Shown here piece after piece: positions 32,951-46,160 of a stretch of 64,000 bases of DNA. The stretch comes from Hyaloraphidium curvatum (taxonomy: Eukaryota > Monoblepharomycota > Hyaloraphidiomycetes > Hyaloraphidiales > Hyaloraphidiaceae): NCBI GenBank assembly GCA_025558095.1, contig JAIVFI010000010.1:124001-188000 (forward strand). Reading direction: 5' to 3'. The notes under the pieces are model-generated. The model searched no databases. It had not been told where the DNA came from and worked only from the letters and a program-made list of their open reading frames with translations. Position numbers and translations under genes: made by a program. The first letter of the stretch is position 1. The number at the start of each line of letters is the position of its first letter.

Positions 32951-33697
32951 ACCCCGGCGGGCCGTGGACCAGACGCGAATAGCGCCAACCGGGGCGCCCT
33001 AGACACGTGGCAGAACAGCGCCGCGTGGCCGGCATCGAGGCACGGCGACCGCGCGGGCGCCGAGGGCGGGAAAGGGGGTGCCGCGGTGGAGACATGTCCG
33101 GCGTTGTCGGCGGCCGCGCGGGGTCATCCGGGCGCCGCGGGGCGCAACGGAGACCGGAATGCGGTAGCGCGGGGAGCATAGCACGAGGTGCCGCGCGCCA
33201 ATGGTGGGCGCCGCGCGCCGATGAGGCGGGGGACAGCAGGGCGATGTGGAATCGGATGAGCGGAGGGCGGAAAATTTCGGCCAGCTACGACGCCTCCAAA
33301 GTCGACGGACCGCAGCTCGGCAGACGGCCAAGATCCGATGGCAAATCATAGGATGCTAATCAGATGCCCAAGACTCATGATGCCTGGTGGTCGGAGGGGC
33401 TCCATGGCTCGACGCGGACGGCCGAGGAAGGGGTCCGGGGACCGCGCTCTCCAGGGATTGACCGACTCGGCGCAGCGGTCAGCACCGGCCTCGGCGATTA
33501 GGACAGCGGGTTAAGGAGTAGTTCGTGCTGTAACCGGAGGCGGCCCAGGGTCATCGCGTAGGCGGGAAGGGGGCGGGGCGCGGACCAGCGGCCCAGCGAG
33601 GAGTCCGGAGGAGCTTGACCAGGTCAAGGACCGCGACGGCAGGCGACCGAGAAGATAGGGAAAAATGCATCAGATTCACATCAACTACATGGAATGT

Positions 33698-33713
33698 GGC
33701 GTTTAGAGACGCC
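33698..33713 (-). promoter_or_regulatory. Histone-type 3' stem-loop after H3, left
   Basis: Minus-strand GGCGTCTCTAAACGCC, 36 nt past the H3 stop. Five-pair stem (GGCGT/ACGCC) with loop CTCTAA, followed by AC and a CATGTA six nucleotides on. Confidence 0.75.
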
Positions 33714-33749
33714 GGAAAGCGCTGCGCGGGCGCGGGGGGAGCAGGCAGC

Positions 33750-35317
<1,568 letters not shown>

Positions 35318-35494
35318 TAACCTAACCCGCGTCCTGCTCGTCCGTACCTAACCTAACCTGCTGGTGGACTGCAGGAGGCAGCTGTTGACCAGTGGTGGTC
35401 GTGCCCAGTCGGCGCCTATGGACCCGCTGCGTATCGATCAGCTTGCAGCAGATGAATCTGAGTGTGCACGAGCTTCCGCCCGAGATCAAGAGCT

Positions 35495-37312
35495 CTAGTA
35501 GGCAAACGACTCGGTCCTGACGTCCCTGTCCGCCAGCCACTCGGTCACGGCCTTGGTCATCGCGGGCCCGGCGCAGACAAAGAACGCCTCGTCCGCCTCC
35601 CCGACCAGGTCCTCCTTCCCCATCCTCCGACGGTGCACGGCAGCCCCTGCGCCCTCGATCGCGGTCACCACCGATCCATGCTCGCCGTCCCCGACGCGGG
35701 AGACAAAGAGGGCGCTCCTCGCAGCGAGACCGGGGATCTTGTCGAAGCTGTCCCTCGCCAGACCAAGATCTTCTGCCGCCAGTCCCCAGACGAGGCGAAA
35801 GTCCCTGCCGGCGGCCAGCAGGCCGGGCGCCTGCGCGAGAAGCGGCGTGATTCCGACGCCGCCGGCGACAAAGACGGCACGGGCCCCGCTTCCCAGCTCC
35901 GCCATGCGGAACCGCTCCGACCCCGCGAAGCCGACGATCGGAAGAGACAGGCCGCCCGACGTCCCGGCGCTAAAGAGCAGCGAGGTAGCCGGCCCCTTGT
36001 GCCGCGCCGTGACCACCAACGTGCCCGAGCCGGGGTCCCCGCCCGAGACCGTAAAGGTCCGGACAAAGTCGTCGTTCAGGCTCTGCGGATCCCAATCGCG
36101 CATGTGGCTGTATCCACGGTCCAGCTCGGGGCCAAAGTCAAAGGTCGCGTGGTCACCGGGCGTCCAGCTCGGCTTCGCGGCGCCGGGCGGAGCGGTGAGG
36201 GCAAAAGTGAGCCTGGCGACCCCAGGCGAAAGCTCTTCGCGCAACACCAGCGCCGCCTTGGCCAACGACGGGCTCCCCGAGGCAGCCGCCGCATCCAGTC
36301 CGTCGGGGAGCTCGCTTGCGAGGCGCCGCACGGGCGGGTTGTACGGCGACGGGTCCAGGGCTTCCCCTGTAAAGGGGAGGCACGAACGAATGAACCTGGC
36401 CGCGGTGACCTCGATGCGTAGGGCGAGCTTGGCGCGCGGGAGCAACGCGAGGGCCGGGCCGCCCGCGAGGATCTCGGCCGTGCCCGAGACAAAGAGGGCG
36501 TCCCCGGTGGCGAAGTCCGGGAACACGATGCCGACGTTGGGGTTGATGCGGATGTTGCCGAGGCTCTGGTACAGCCTGTTGCCCGAATACTCAGGGTAGA
36601 CGAGGGTGCATCCCGCCCCGTCGTTCCTGGCGACGCGGACAAAGCCCGGCGGGCCGCCGCGGTGGTTGGTGTCGATGCTGTCGCGCGAGTCGGTGCTGGT
36701 CATGAAGAAGGTGTCGGCGCGGGCAAGGAGATCGATCGCTGCTTCCGGCAGAGGCAGCGAGGAGGAAACCAGCTCCGGCTGGGGTTCGCGGGCCACGATG
36801 CGCTTGCGGTTGATGTACTTTGGGCAGTTACCCATCATTTCGGTGATTCGCACTCCGAGCTCGATTGACGACGGGGGCGCAAAGGCGGCGATGAGCACTG
36901 ACCCCGCGAACTTGACGCGGTCGCGCGTCTCCGGGTCAATCGTGAGGCCGGCGACGGGCCCGGCGTTCCGCACGACGCGCGTTCCATCGTCGTCCACTTC
37001 CATCGCCCTGCTGAGGAGCACGCCCACAACGGGGTCTTCCGCGCCGGTGCCCGAGGAGATGCCCAGCGCGCCCGGCGCAACCGCCCTTGCCGCCCCGGCG
37101 AAGCCGCCAAGCACGGTCGTCCACGGGCGGCCGGCGGCGTCAACGACTCCGAGGGCGATCAGCGGGCTCTGCGAGACGCGGGGCGCGTATCCAAGGGGGA
37201 ACCCGCGCGAGGTGGGGTTCGGGCGCGCGGAGGGCAGCTTTGCCGCCGCGCCAAGAAGCTGTCGTTGCACCGCAATCTCGCCGCTGTGCCAGAGGACGTC
37301 GCCGGTCGCCAT
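35495..37312 (-). CDS. PNPOx-like / ferredoxin-reductase fusion oxidoreductase, left copy
   Basis: Flavin-dependent redox protein of 605 residues in a single exon. The first about 330 residues resemble pyridoxamine-5'-phosphate oxidase-like split barrels (NCPKYINRK, FFMTSTDSRDSIDTNHRGG, GNIRINPNVGIVFPDF). The second half is a ferredoxin-NADP reductase-like module: flavin-binding YSHMRDW-like segment, GGVGITPLLA as the NAD(P)-binding loop, and a terminal FVCAGPAMTKAV. No plant-type 2Fe-2S Cys cluster is present. From residue about 166 onward it is nearly identical to the right copy (three amino-acid differences in about 440), while the preceding part differs at roughly a third of positions. 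Substrate unknown. Confidence 0.85.
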   Translation of the reverse strand: MATGDVLWHSGEIAVQRQLLGAAAKLPSARPNPTSRGFPLGYAPRVSQSPLIALGVVDAAGRPWTTVLGGFAGAARAVAPGALGISSGTGAEDPVVGVLLSRAMEVDDDGTRVVRNAGPVAGLTIDPETRDRVKFAGSVLIAAFAPPSSIELGVRITEMMGNCPKYINRKRIVAREPQPELVSSSLPLPEAAIDLLARADTFFMTSTDSRDSIDTNHRGGPPGFVRVARNDGAGCTLVYPEYSGNRLYQSLGNIRINPNVGIVFPDFATGDALFVSGTAEILAGGPALALLPRAKLALRIEVTAARFIRSCLPFTGEALDPSPYNPPVRRLASELPDGLDAAAASGSPSLAKAALVLREELSPGVARLTFALTAPPGAAKPSWTPGDHATFDFGPELDRGYSHMRDWDPQSLNDDFVRTFTVSGGDPGSGTLVVTARHKGPATSLLFSAGTSGGLSLPIVGFAGSERFRMAELGSGARAVFVAGGVGITPLLAQAPGLLAAGRDFRLVWGLAAEDLGLARDSFDKIPGLAARSALFVSRVGDGEHGSVVTAIEGAGAAVHRRRMGKEDLVGEADEAFFVCAGPAMTKAVTEWLADRDVRTESFAY

Positions 37313-37555
37313 CGTGCGTTTGGTAAAGCTGAAGTTGAATGCTGCTTTCCGCATGGAAGGAAGTGGGGGCCTTATGTCTTTTGCGCCGCCACGGCCCGGA
37401 TGGATTACGAAATGAGCCGGGTCCTCTGACATCATTCCGGGTCAGGACCCTGCTTGGTCAGACTTCGACCGGCAAATGCGATATTGCATTTCGAATCTCG
37501 ACGTTGCTGGAGAACGCTGACGGACGGGATTGGCTGCCCGACCAGCGACAGCGCA

Positions 37556-38066
37556 TCACAATTTGGCCCGGTCCTCTGCCGCCGCCCACTTTGGCCTCGG
37601 GAACGAAGCCGGCCCCATCGCCTTGGTGTGCGACGCCGACGCCACAAGGCCCTTCTCCCCCTCCACCCCCACGATCCTGATCTCGCTCCTGCAGAACGCC
37701 GCGGACTTTGTCTTGCGGTCCTTCCACGCCCTCACGCTCAGAACGTCCCCCACCCGCGCCGGGGCCACGAACTGCACGTTCAACGCGAGTGTGGCGCCGA
37801 CGACGCCGGATCCGTCCACCAGCAAGACCATGCTGGAGATCATGTCGAGGAGCGACGCGGCGACGCCTCCGAACAGATGCGCCGAGTTGTTGGTGTGGTC
37901 CGGGTTGACCGCGACGCGGAACTCGGCCGACGCCATCCGCAAACGAAGTGAATCGGCCGTCGGCGAGGCACTGGGCAGGCACGGAGCCGGGGGCGCCGGG
38001 GAGTTCGAGGCACCCGTTGAGGTACGTGAGGATGTCGGCCTCAGAGGGGCCTGCCGGAGGGCCCAT
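37556..38066 (-). CDS. Hotdog-fold acyl-CoA thioesterase (PaaI/ACOT13-like)
   Basis: Predicted to hydrolyse acyl-CoA esters. Two exons (38066-38026, 37970-37556; intron 55 nt) give 151 residues. The hotdog core is clear: VNPDHTNNSAHLFGGVAASLLD, with the family's (H/N)xxGxxHGG-type helix start, then a beta-sheet segment ending VGDVLSVRAW. The start at 38066 is the first true ATG. It sits between the CoA-transferase and the oxidoreductase and has no counterpart in the right arm, which has an F-box gene instead. A CoA-ester link with the neighbouring CoA-transferase is a reasonable guess. Confidence 0.8.
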
Positions 38067-38259
38067 CGGGGACAACTAGTCGAGCCGAGCAGCGTCGGAA
38101 GATTTCCACGCGTATTTCGCCACTTCACTGCGGCGCTGCCCGAATGGAGCCGCTGGTGGCAGGGAGACAACCTCGCGCGATCGTCGCGATAAACAAATAG
38201 CACCTTCCGTCCCGCCCACGGCGGCGTCTTCCGCGACTCATCGCCGGAAATCGCGTATA

Positions 38260-38589
38260 TCATCTTCCAATCGACGCGCCGAGGAAGGCAAAGAGACGCA
38301 GGACAGGGTTGCGGAACTCGGCCATCTTGGTATCGACCGTCACGGGGTGCGCTTCGCGGAAGGCTGCGCCGCAATAGCCATCCGCTGTTCCCGATTCCTC
38401 GTCCGGTAGCAGCGACCGGAACGGTGGGGTCGCGGCAGGGAACAAGCACACCCATTCCTCGGGCGAAAAGTCTGCGTCGGGGGCGCGCGGCTCGCCCTCG
38501 GAAGTCTGGGAGGCACCGGGATTGGAGGCTTCGGGCGCGGCGCCACCGGCCCCGAAGGCAGCTGTGGAGTCGCCCTCAGATCCACTCAT
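38260..38589 (-). CDS. Possible small protein, unrecognised
   Basis: An open frame from ATG 38589 gives 109 residues, acidic and Ser/Gly/Ala-rich at first (GDSTAAFGAGG) then FSPEEWVCLFP and a hydrophobic end (VLRLFAFLGASIG). No intron signal or domain is recognised, and the frame extends upstream without another strong start. It may be real or a chance frame in GC-rich DNA. Confidence 0.3.
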   Translation of the reverse strand: MSGSEGDSTAAFGAGGAAPEASNPGASQTSEGEPRAPDADFSPEEWVCLFPAATPPFRSLLPDEESGTADGYCGAAFREAHPVTVDTKMAEFRNPVLRLFAFLGASIGR

Positions 38590-38781
38590 TTGCACCAGCG
38601 CGGAAACGCGGCTATTAGGTTCAACGTCGGGAGTGGAAGCGGGGAATCGTGCGAGCCCGCACAAAGGATCAGCGTCACTCGAGCACTCGAGGCCCTGGGG
38701 ATCGGGGAGCCTCAAGCTCCCCGTGGGCCGACTCTGAAACTAGCACAATCGTGAAGAATCGTTGACAAATGCACTACATTA

Positions 38782-41125
38782 TCAAAGCTTGTGCTCGGCC
38801 ATCTGCAGCGCCTCGCCCGTCCGTGGAGCCCTCTTGGAAGCGAGGAAGGTGTCGATCGCCGCCCTGAGCTCCTTCTCGGGCCTGCACCGGTAGGTGCGCT
38901 CGGCGCCCGGTACCGGCAGCATGTCGCGCACGCCCTCGTCGCTGCCCTCGGGGTCCTCAGGATCAAACAGGAAGCCGACGTGCGAGTCGTGGCGGAGCTG
39001 CCGGGAAAAGAAGCGGAGGTGGCGGAGCGAGGGGTCGTGAAGGGAGAGGCGGAGGGTGGGAAGAAAGGAGACAACGGAACCACCTGAGGGATCGAGTGCC
39101 GGTGAGCTCCAGGAAGCTCGAGTTGCGTGCTCGCGTGCAAACCAACCGATCGGATTGTCCAGCGTGCGGATCCAGAAGCCGCTTTCCCACTGCGCCGCCC
39201 GCACACCCCGCTCCCTCATCCACCTCGGCATGCGCAGGTGGTACTCGAGAGCCCCGTTGGCGGCCACCGTCGTCGGATCCGCCACCATCCCGACGGAGTG
39301 ATTCGGGTACCCGTCCCAGAGCCTCCGCACCATGGCCTCGTCCTTGTACGACCCCAGATCCTGGATGTAGAGACCCGTCTGCGCCAGCGATCCGCGGACG
39401 AGGTAGCTCCCGCCCGTCTTCGACCGCCGGTACAGCGCGACCATCACGCCGACCGCGGTGTTCAGTCCCGTGGTTACGTCGCAGGCCATGATGGGCGTGA
39501 TGCTGGGCCTCGACGAGCCGTCCGTGTAGGGCTGGAAGCGGCCCTGGTGGAAGGACATGCCGGTGTAGTGCTGGCCCAGGAGCTCGACGCCGGGGAGGGC
39601 GGCAAGCGGTCCGTGGAAGCCGTAGGTGTTGGTCTCGGCGTACACGATGCCGCGCGGCCGGTCCTTGACGAGCTCGAGGACGTCACGGAATCCGAAGCCG
39701 AGCTTTTCGAGCGAACCGAGAAGGAGGTTGTTGACGACGACATCGGCTTCCAGGATGAGCGAGCGCATCTTGGCCTTGCCAGCCTCCGACTTGAGATCCA
39801 GCTCCACGCTCCGCTTGTTCAGGTTGATGTTAAGCTCGTGGCTGGGCACCAGATGGTCAGCCGTTGCCATACCGTGTAGCAGATGGAACCCACCTTGGAT
39901 AGTCAAAGATGTCGGCCGACGAAACCCGCATAACGTCCGCGCCGAGCTGCGCCAGCTGCAGCGTGAGGATGGGTCCCGCAACGATCCGCGTCACGTCGAG
40001 AACTTTGATCCCGTATAGGACACCACGAGACGGCAGCAGCTTCGGCACCGATCCGAACCTCCACCCCACTTCGGGCCAGCGTCCAGCTCGGTCATCCTTC
40101 GTCCGGCCCTGCAGGACGTCCTGCCACTCGTCCACGCTCCTCGGGCCCCGAATGGAGTGCACGCGCTCCACCGTCGTCCGCGGGAGCTTGGTGAGCACCG
40201 CACCCTGCTCCGTCGCTTCGAATTCCTCGCGCGTTCGGGGGACCACGGCGATGGCAGGAACCTTGGCGATCCGCGCCTCGGCCTCGAACGCCATCTGCTT
40301 CGCAAGACCCTCGTGGAGCAGCTGCACGAGCTCCGTGTGGTGCTTCAGGTACGTCTTCGGGTGCGTCGCCGGGGTGGTGATTCCCAAGCGCAGCATGTGG
40401 GTTACATCGGCAGGGGTGAAGCCGAGGGCGGCCAGATACGGTCCAGGGTGGTCGGTCACGCGAGGAAAGAGCAGGATGTGGCGGTCCTTGGTCCGGTAGG
40501 TGTCCGTCATGAAGGCACGAATGGTAGCAAAGAGCGGACTGACGCCCGGGGTGTCTGCAGGAGGGTCCACGAGCTCCTCCGTGGGGTTAACCGGCGCCGG
40601 TGCAGATGCAGGCTTCTGCGCGGCCATTTTCTCGGCAAGTCGCCGGTTGAACTGCGTGGTGGGCGGCGCAATCGTCAGATTCGTCCTGGAACGACGAGTC
40701 CAACCCACCAGCTCCGTGTTCTCGGCCCACAACCCTCCGCCCTCCGTCTCCCACACGCAAGCATACTGGCTCAGCGAGATCCAGGGCGCCTGCTCGACGT
40801 CGACCGTTCCGGTGCACTCCCTGCCGCGTGACCCCTCGAGCAGAGCGACGACCGCCGCTATTGCCACGTTTGCCCCCGCCATGCCCTCCCTGACGCGCGC
40901 TACAGTAAGCTCATTCCGAATGGGAAGTTGGACAAGGTAAACGCACGCGACGCGCCAAGGAGAGTGCACGAAAGGCCTGTCGGAGCCCTCGAGCTTGACG
41001 CGCCCCACGATCCGCTCGACGTCCTCCCTGCTCGGCGCACCGCGCCCGCGGAAGAGCCCGCATTCCTGCAGGATGCGGAGCGCCGCGCGGCGCGTCCCCG
41101 CGTGCGTGTCGTCGTCGCGTGGCAT
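38782..41125 (-). CDS. CaiB/BaiF family III CoA-transferase, left copy
   Basis: Enzyme family that moves CoA between carboxylic acids. Five exons (41125-40947, 40889-40709, 40651-39894, 39841-39147, 39083-38782) give 704 residues, about twice a single CaiB subunit, so it probably contains a degenerate N-terminal copy. The second half is typical: VLDVTRIVAGPILTLQLAQLGADV, then ADVVVNNLLLGSLEKLGFG, IVYAETNTYG. Where canonical members have the catalytic Asp (YD...QA..G), this has VELLGQHYTG, a Glu. Introns at 40890-40946, 40652-40708, 39842-39893 and 39084-39146 match the right copy exactly in position. Three of these introns remain open in frame, so a raw scan fuses exons. Confidence 0.87.
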
Positions 41126-41330
41126 CGGTGGGAGACAGGACCAGGCGGAATCTGAACACACTTGCCACCGCCCATGAACCGCGAGGCGGCCAATCATGCG
41201 GCAAAGCGTCCAGTGCAGGATGCACAGGAATCTCGGCAGACAGCTGCCACTTTCTCACTGGCACTTTCGTTTCTTGGACCGGCACATGCGTCTCCGGTGC
41301 AGCACGATACAGATCTCCGCCTTTCCATTC

Positions 41331-42910
41331 TTATGTCGAAGGGCAAGCCACATCCAGGACGATCGCCACCCCACTGGTCCGCAGCAGCGACCATATCGCT
41401 GCCAACACGGTGACAGCCGTCACCAGCACCGTCCTGACCACCGCGACGCCCACGGGAAACCCGGCGAACCGGGCGCGGTGCCGCTCGGCGGCGGCAAAAG
41501 CCCCGAGCACGTCGGCGTGGTGCCTCAGGGGGGCCGAGGGATCGCCGCCGGCGGCGACGAGGCACGCGGTCCGGGCGCGGGAGTACAGGTCGGAGATGGC
41601 GGTGATCTCCGAATTGGAGGCAGCGACGTTGATGAGGTCCGTCATGAGGAGGAGGAGGGTAAACGCAAGGAAGACAGCCACCCAAATGGGGATGCAGGCG
41701 CCAGCAACCTGGAGGAAAGTGAGAAAACCAAGCGATTGGCCGGCGGGAGGGAACCCACGATGTTGGTGATGGAAACGATGCAAATGACGATCAAGTACAT
41801 CCCCACGAGCACGCTGCCGGACTGGAGCAGAGGCGCTCGCTTTTCCCACACCGCAACGAGGGTCATATGAAGGTCAACGTAGGGCTCCCGCATCGTGGAA
41901 GAAGGCGACGACGGCGACTTGCCTGCCGTGCAGTGCTCGAGCAGTCCCGTGAGGAGAAGGCTCATGGCACGGTGGTGCAACCGAGAAGACAGCTTGGCGG
42001 CCGATATGCTCCCCGAATTGCGGTAAATGGCCATGCCCAGGAAGAAGTCGGCGTTGTAGGCGAGCCAGACCGTCGTGACCAGGGCGGCCCACCAAGTAGA
42101 CCAAGTCCAAGAGGCGTTCGTGATGGCGAGGGTCGAAGCCATTAACCAGAAAGAGGCCAGCGGTAACATGAGGCGAAAGGGAAGCTCGAGCAGGCGAAGA
42201 CGGCCAGAGGAATGCATCAGGCCGCCTGCGCAGGATTGCAAGGGGCATGGACAGAGCCTGTCGTCGGGGTCGTGAGCCAGGAGCTTGGATGGCACTCGAA
42301 AGGCAACGCCAATCTCTGCGTTAACCTCGGGAACCTCCTTGTCGCCCTTTTCCCAGCCCGAAACGGCCGGCTCGCGAGACTCGGTTTCCCTGGCGAGCTT
42401 GTTCCAGCGCGCGAACACTGCCAGCGGATGACCAGCGGCGTCGGCGTCGAGGCCGGCGCTCGCGCCGATCGCGGGCCTCCGGAACGAGTTGGAATAGCCG
42501 GCCGAAAGGAGCGCAACGATCCACGTTCCAGAGAAGCAGATGCCCGTGACTATCACGGAGGCCAGCATGGCCTGCGTCGAGAAGCGCGGTCCACGGCCGA
42601 CAAAGGTGACCGCCAGCAGCGCCCAGAGCAGAACGACCTCTATGCCCATGCGGGGAATGAACGAAGTTGCGCGGCTGACGAACGCGAACTGAAGCCGCGT
42701 CAGCGTCCGCAGCGGCTGCGACAGCTCCGCGAGCAGCGCCCGTCGGGAGAGTGGCGAGAGCGGTCTGACTTCCGCCGCGGGATCGGCGGGCGGGGCGATG
42801 CCCAGTTCGCGCGAGACCGGCGGCGGCGTGGGGAAGAGCACCAGCGCCTCCTCCGCGGTGAACATGCCGAGCATGGGGACTGCCCTGCCGATGCGCCCAT
42901 CGGGCTCCAT
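41331..42910 (-). CDS. Orphan multi-pass (about 7 TM) membrane protein
   Basis: 509 residues from two exons (42910-41759, 41708-41331; intron 50 nt). An 85-residue cytosolic-looking N-terminus is followed by about seven hydrophobic helices, including IEVVLLWALLAVTFV, MLASVIVTGICFSGTWIVALL, FRLMLPLASFWLMASTLAI, WWAALVTTVWLAYNADFFLG, VLVGMYLIVICIVSI, WVAVFLAFTLLLLMTDLI and VVRTVLVTAVTVLAAIW. A long loop lies between helices 2 and 3. There is no GPCR signature such as DRY or NPxxY. Layout and low conservation are reminiscent of gustatory-receptor-like 7-TM proteins reported in some protists and zoosporic fungi, but this is only a guess from topology. In the single-copy spacer of the palindrome. 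Confidence 0.68.
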
Positions 42911-43125
42911 TTCGGCAGGGGGCGGCGGCGGCTCGGCGGCGCTCCGTGAGCGAGCGGTGGGAGGTGCCTGATGGTGCCTGATGTCTCCCGCGCAGAATGG
43001 GTGGACTGCGATCTTCCGCCCGTTCCATCGCCTGCCGCCCGGACTCTCGCCGGCAGCGGTCGCAGCCGTATTTGTAATCCTGCGGGACATATTCTCCAAG
43101 CATATGCAATAGATGCGACTAGAGC

Positions 43126-45566
43126 CTAGAGCCTCTGCAGCGACGAGATCGGCACGACCCCCTCCACGATCTCTTTTTCGGGTGTGATCCTCTTCACCAG
43201 GGCCGACCCGTCCTCCCGCGCCTCCTTGACGAGCACCACATCGCCGACCTCGAGGGACAGCCCGTCGGCCGCGGATGCGACGAAGGCCTCGGCGGCGAAG
43301 CACCGCGCGTTGATGAGGGAGAGGTGCGGGTCCGCGGGAGGGGAGTAGGCCGGGGGCACGTCCGCCGGGACGGGGCCGGCCGACGAGCTGCTGCTGGGCT
43401 CCGGCCCAGATGAGGATCCGGAAGCTTCGCCGGCCGTCGCGTCGGCATCAGCCTTGCTGGGAATTGGGCCCTTGAAGTCGGTAGGGTGCTCGGCCGTCGC
43501 AGCAACGACGACGATCGCCGGGATCGCAGGGGCAGGGGCTTGAACAGCGGCAGCGACGGGAGCAGGGAGGGGAGCAGGTGCCGCAGCTACGCTCGCAGCA
43601 CCGAGCTCTCCCAAATCGACGGAGTTGTCCCCGTCCTTGGGGCCGTCGTCACCGGCGACCCTGGCCTTGTTCCTTTTGGCGAGGAAGAAGAGGAGCGCGC
43701 CGATGATGGTCAGCCCGGCGAGACCACCGACCACGCCGCCGACAATGGCGCCGATGTTGGCGGATGACGCCTGGGAACTCTCGACGGCCGCGATCGCCGC
43801 CGTCGCCGACGGAACCGCTGTTGTCGACGACACTCCGTCGTTGCAGCTGCCGATCGACTGCACGTCCAGGTTCCTCAGCGCATGCCCTTGGAAAAACCAG
43901 CCCGTGGATGCGCCGAAGCCGAACTTGAGCGTCGGGGGCAGGTCGGCGGGCTTGCGCACGCTGAGGACCGTCGTCCACCCGGGCTTCGTCGCCGCACCGT
44001 AGTCCCTGAAATTGAGCTCCACCGTGACGTTGCCGTCCACGGGGACAGTGAAGCGCGCCTGGAGGGGCAGCTCCTCCGGGAACGGCGGCGAGAGGACCAC
44101 GGTCATGGTCGTGTTCAGGGGCTGGGCCGCGAGCCAGCAGTAGCCCTTTGTGCCGGCCGTGTTGAACGCGGGCCCGCGCACAGCGATGGAGTTGGGCATG
44201 ATATCGTTGGTCAGCGACCGCTGATCCGCGGGGCAGTCGCCCCCGGTCCCGCCCTTGACGTTGTCCCGGTTGAAGAAGCCGTACGTGTCCAGGCCGATCC
44301 CCAGCACGGCCCCGCGCACCCCGGGGCCGACCTTCTCGACCCCAGTTTGCCCGTTCGCGTTGTGCACGTTGGCGTAGGCGAGCTGTCCGCCCGGCGTGCC
44401 CAGCGAAGGCGTGAGAACGCTTCCGTCGAAGAGGAAGAAGCTCATGCCATCAGCGGGCTGCTGGCCCTCCTTTCCGCGGATGTTGTACATGGCCACGTCC
44501 ACGGTGACCTGGATCCCGCGGCGTGTGGGGATGGCACGGTTGTACATGAGCCCGCCGAGGTTGCTGGTCGTCGGCGCGGTCAGCTGCAGGGTGTTGTTCC
44601 AAGCCACGTCGGCCATGTTGCAGCGGCCGGTGGCGGTGAGGCACGCGTCGCTGTTGACGGTGAGGAAGCCGGTGTCGGCGAACTGGGGCGTGCGGAAGGT
44701 CTCGAAGAGGACGGCGCAGCGCGCGCCGGGCAGCTCGGCGGGGGTGGCAGCGGCGGTGCCCGTCGCGGATGCAGTTGTCGTGACCGTGGTCCTGGTCGTC
44801 GTCGGCGCATTGTCCCCCGGGCACGGCGGGCGGGTGCCGTAGAAGAGGTACTCGCTCGCGAGCTCGCACCAACTCCCCTCTGCGTAACGCGGTGAGATGA
44901 GCTGCATCCCCATGCGGGCACCGGCTGTGACCACTCACTTGCGGAAGGTTGCGGGCACGTCACGCCGGTGTTGAGAAGCGGGTTCGGCTCCGACTCGCCC
45001 GGGGCGACGATGGTGCAGTCGGAGTCGGAGAACCTATGGCACCGTCAGCGGCAGCTCGCCAACCCAAACTCCAGGGCAACCACTCACCATGAGCACGTTG
45101 CATTGGTGGGCCCGAGGCACTGCACGGTCCCGTTCGCGTAGGGGAACCCGACGTTCCGCACATTGAGGTAGTTCCCCTTGTCACCGCAGCTCCGAATGCA
45201 GCGCCACGGCCCCAGGGGGTAGCAGCTCGCGACCTGCGGGTGGCCCTCGATCAGGGTCCACGCCGCCGCGCGGCACCACCCTCCGGTTGTGTCCGGGCAA
45301 ACGAAGCCTTGGCCAGGGACGGGGTCCACAGAGTCGTAGGTGAGCCTGTCGCAGCTCTCCCCGATGTACCAGGAGCAGGTCGCGTTGTCCTTGCCGAGGC
45401 ACCGGGGCATGCCATTGGGCGCCAACTGGGCGCGGAAGAAGCTGCCGGCCTTGTCCTCGCAGGAACGCACGCAGGTCCATGCCTGGGCCGATGCGGCGGC
45501 GGCGCCCGACAGGAGGGCGGCCGCGATAAGCGCGGCCCGCGCCAGCAAAGCGCCGGGGAAGGGCAT
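43126..45566 (-). CDS. Receptor-like protein: Cys modules, L-type lectin domain, TM, SH3
   Basis: 775 residues from three exons (45566-45088, 45033-44939, 44879-43126). Order: signal peptide (MPFPGALLARAALIAAALLSG); three Cys modules ending in NATCSW; Thr-rich linker; a beta-sandwich of legume-lectin type with the signature GMSFFLFDG, and GLDTYGFFNRD; a single transmembrane helix with a glycine-rich face (GAIVGGVVGGLAGLTIIGALLFF) and stop-transfer KRNKAR; a disordered cytosolic region with PPAYSPP; and a C-terminal SH3 domain (LSLEVGDVVLVKE...GVVPISSL). The architecture implies carbohydrate binding outside and recruitment of Pro-rich partners inside, comparable in logic to fungal osmosensors or wall sensors but not matching any I know. 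Confidence 0.82.
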
Positions 45567-46160
45567 TGCGGGATCCGAGTCACGCGGCGCGCACTCAGGG
45601 TGCTCGGCGGACCGGAGATTGGACGCCTGGGCGCGGCTGCGGTCGATGTCCGGGCAGCCTCGCGGCCTTGCGGTCTTGATGATAAGCGCTGAGCTGCTCG
45701 GCGCGCTGCGGGAGCGGCTCCTGAAACGAATGTTTCCTTTTGGGGACGGGTTGCCGTCGTAAGTCTGGACGAAATGGAACGTGGCGGAGCATGACGACAC
45801 CATAAGGATTCGAACGTGCTTCAGGAGCTTTCCGGCGCGTTCATCAAAGCACCATGTGAAAAGATCACTGGCCATCAATTAATGCGGACGAGCTAGTCGT
45901 CCGGTCGGCTTCCCATCGACCGCTTATTGACAGTGGGAGACGCGTCGACGCCTCCCATCGGTGCACGGTCGCCTGACTGTCCACGCCTCGAAAGAGATCC
46001 GTTCCATTCGGTCATGGACTAGCGGTGCTTCGTTCGCCGGGATGCGGCTTCCGGTGAGTGATTGGTTGCGACTCTCGTGTCCAGCAGATCATCTCGACGA
46101 CGCGTCCTCCGCTGCCCAGATCAGATCACACAAACAGAGCGCGTTCTCACTCCGCCCGCC
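45567..46160. other. Divergent intergenic region, no gene seen
   Basis: Nearly 600 bp between the lectin-SH3 gene and the PPxY gene, transcribed apart. Likely both promoters; no RNA gene, repeat or conserved frame found. Confidence 0.45.

Larger units (their letters stand above)
32211..33697. other. Left-arm noncoding region between channel gene and H3
   Basis: About 1.5 kb, nearly identical to 59439-60412 from 32724 onward, with no supported gene on either strand despite that identity. It holds a short tandem repeat and an unpaired histone-type hairpin (listed separately). Confidence 0.5.

Noticed and set aside
32999-33349. Identical 114-116-codon open frames on both strands of the arms (also 59785-60137)
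   Set aside because: They are identical only because the whole arm segment is duplicated; composition is random-like and both strands are open.
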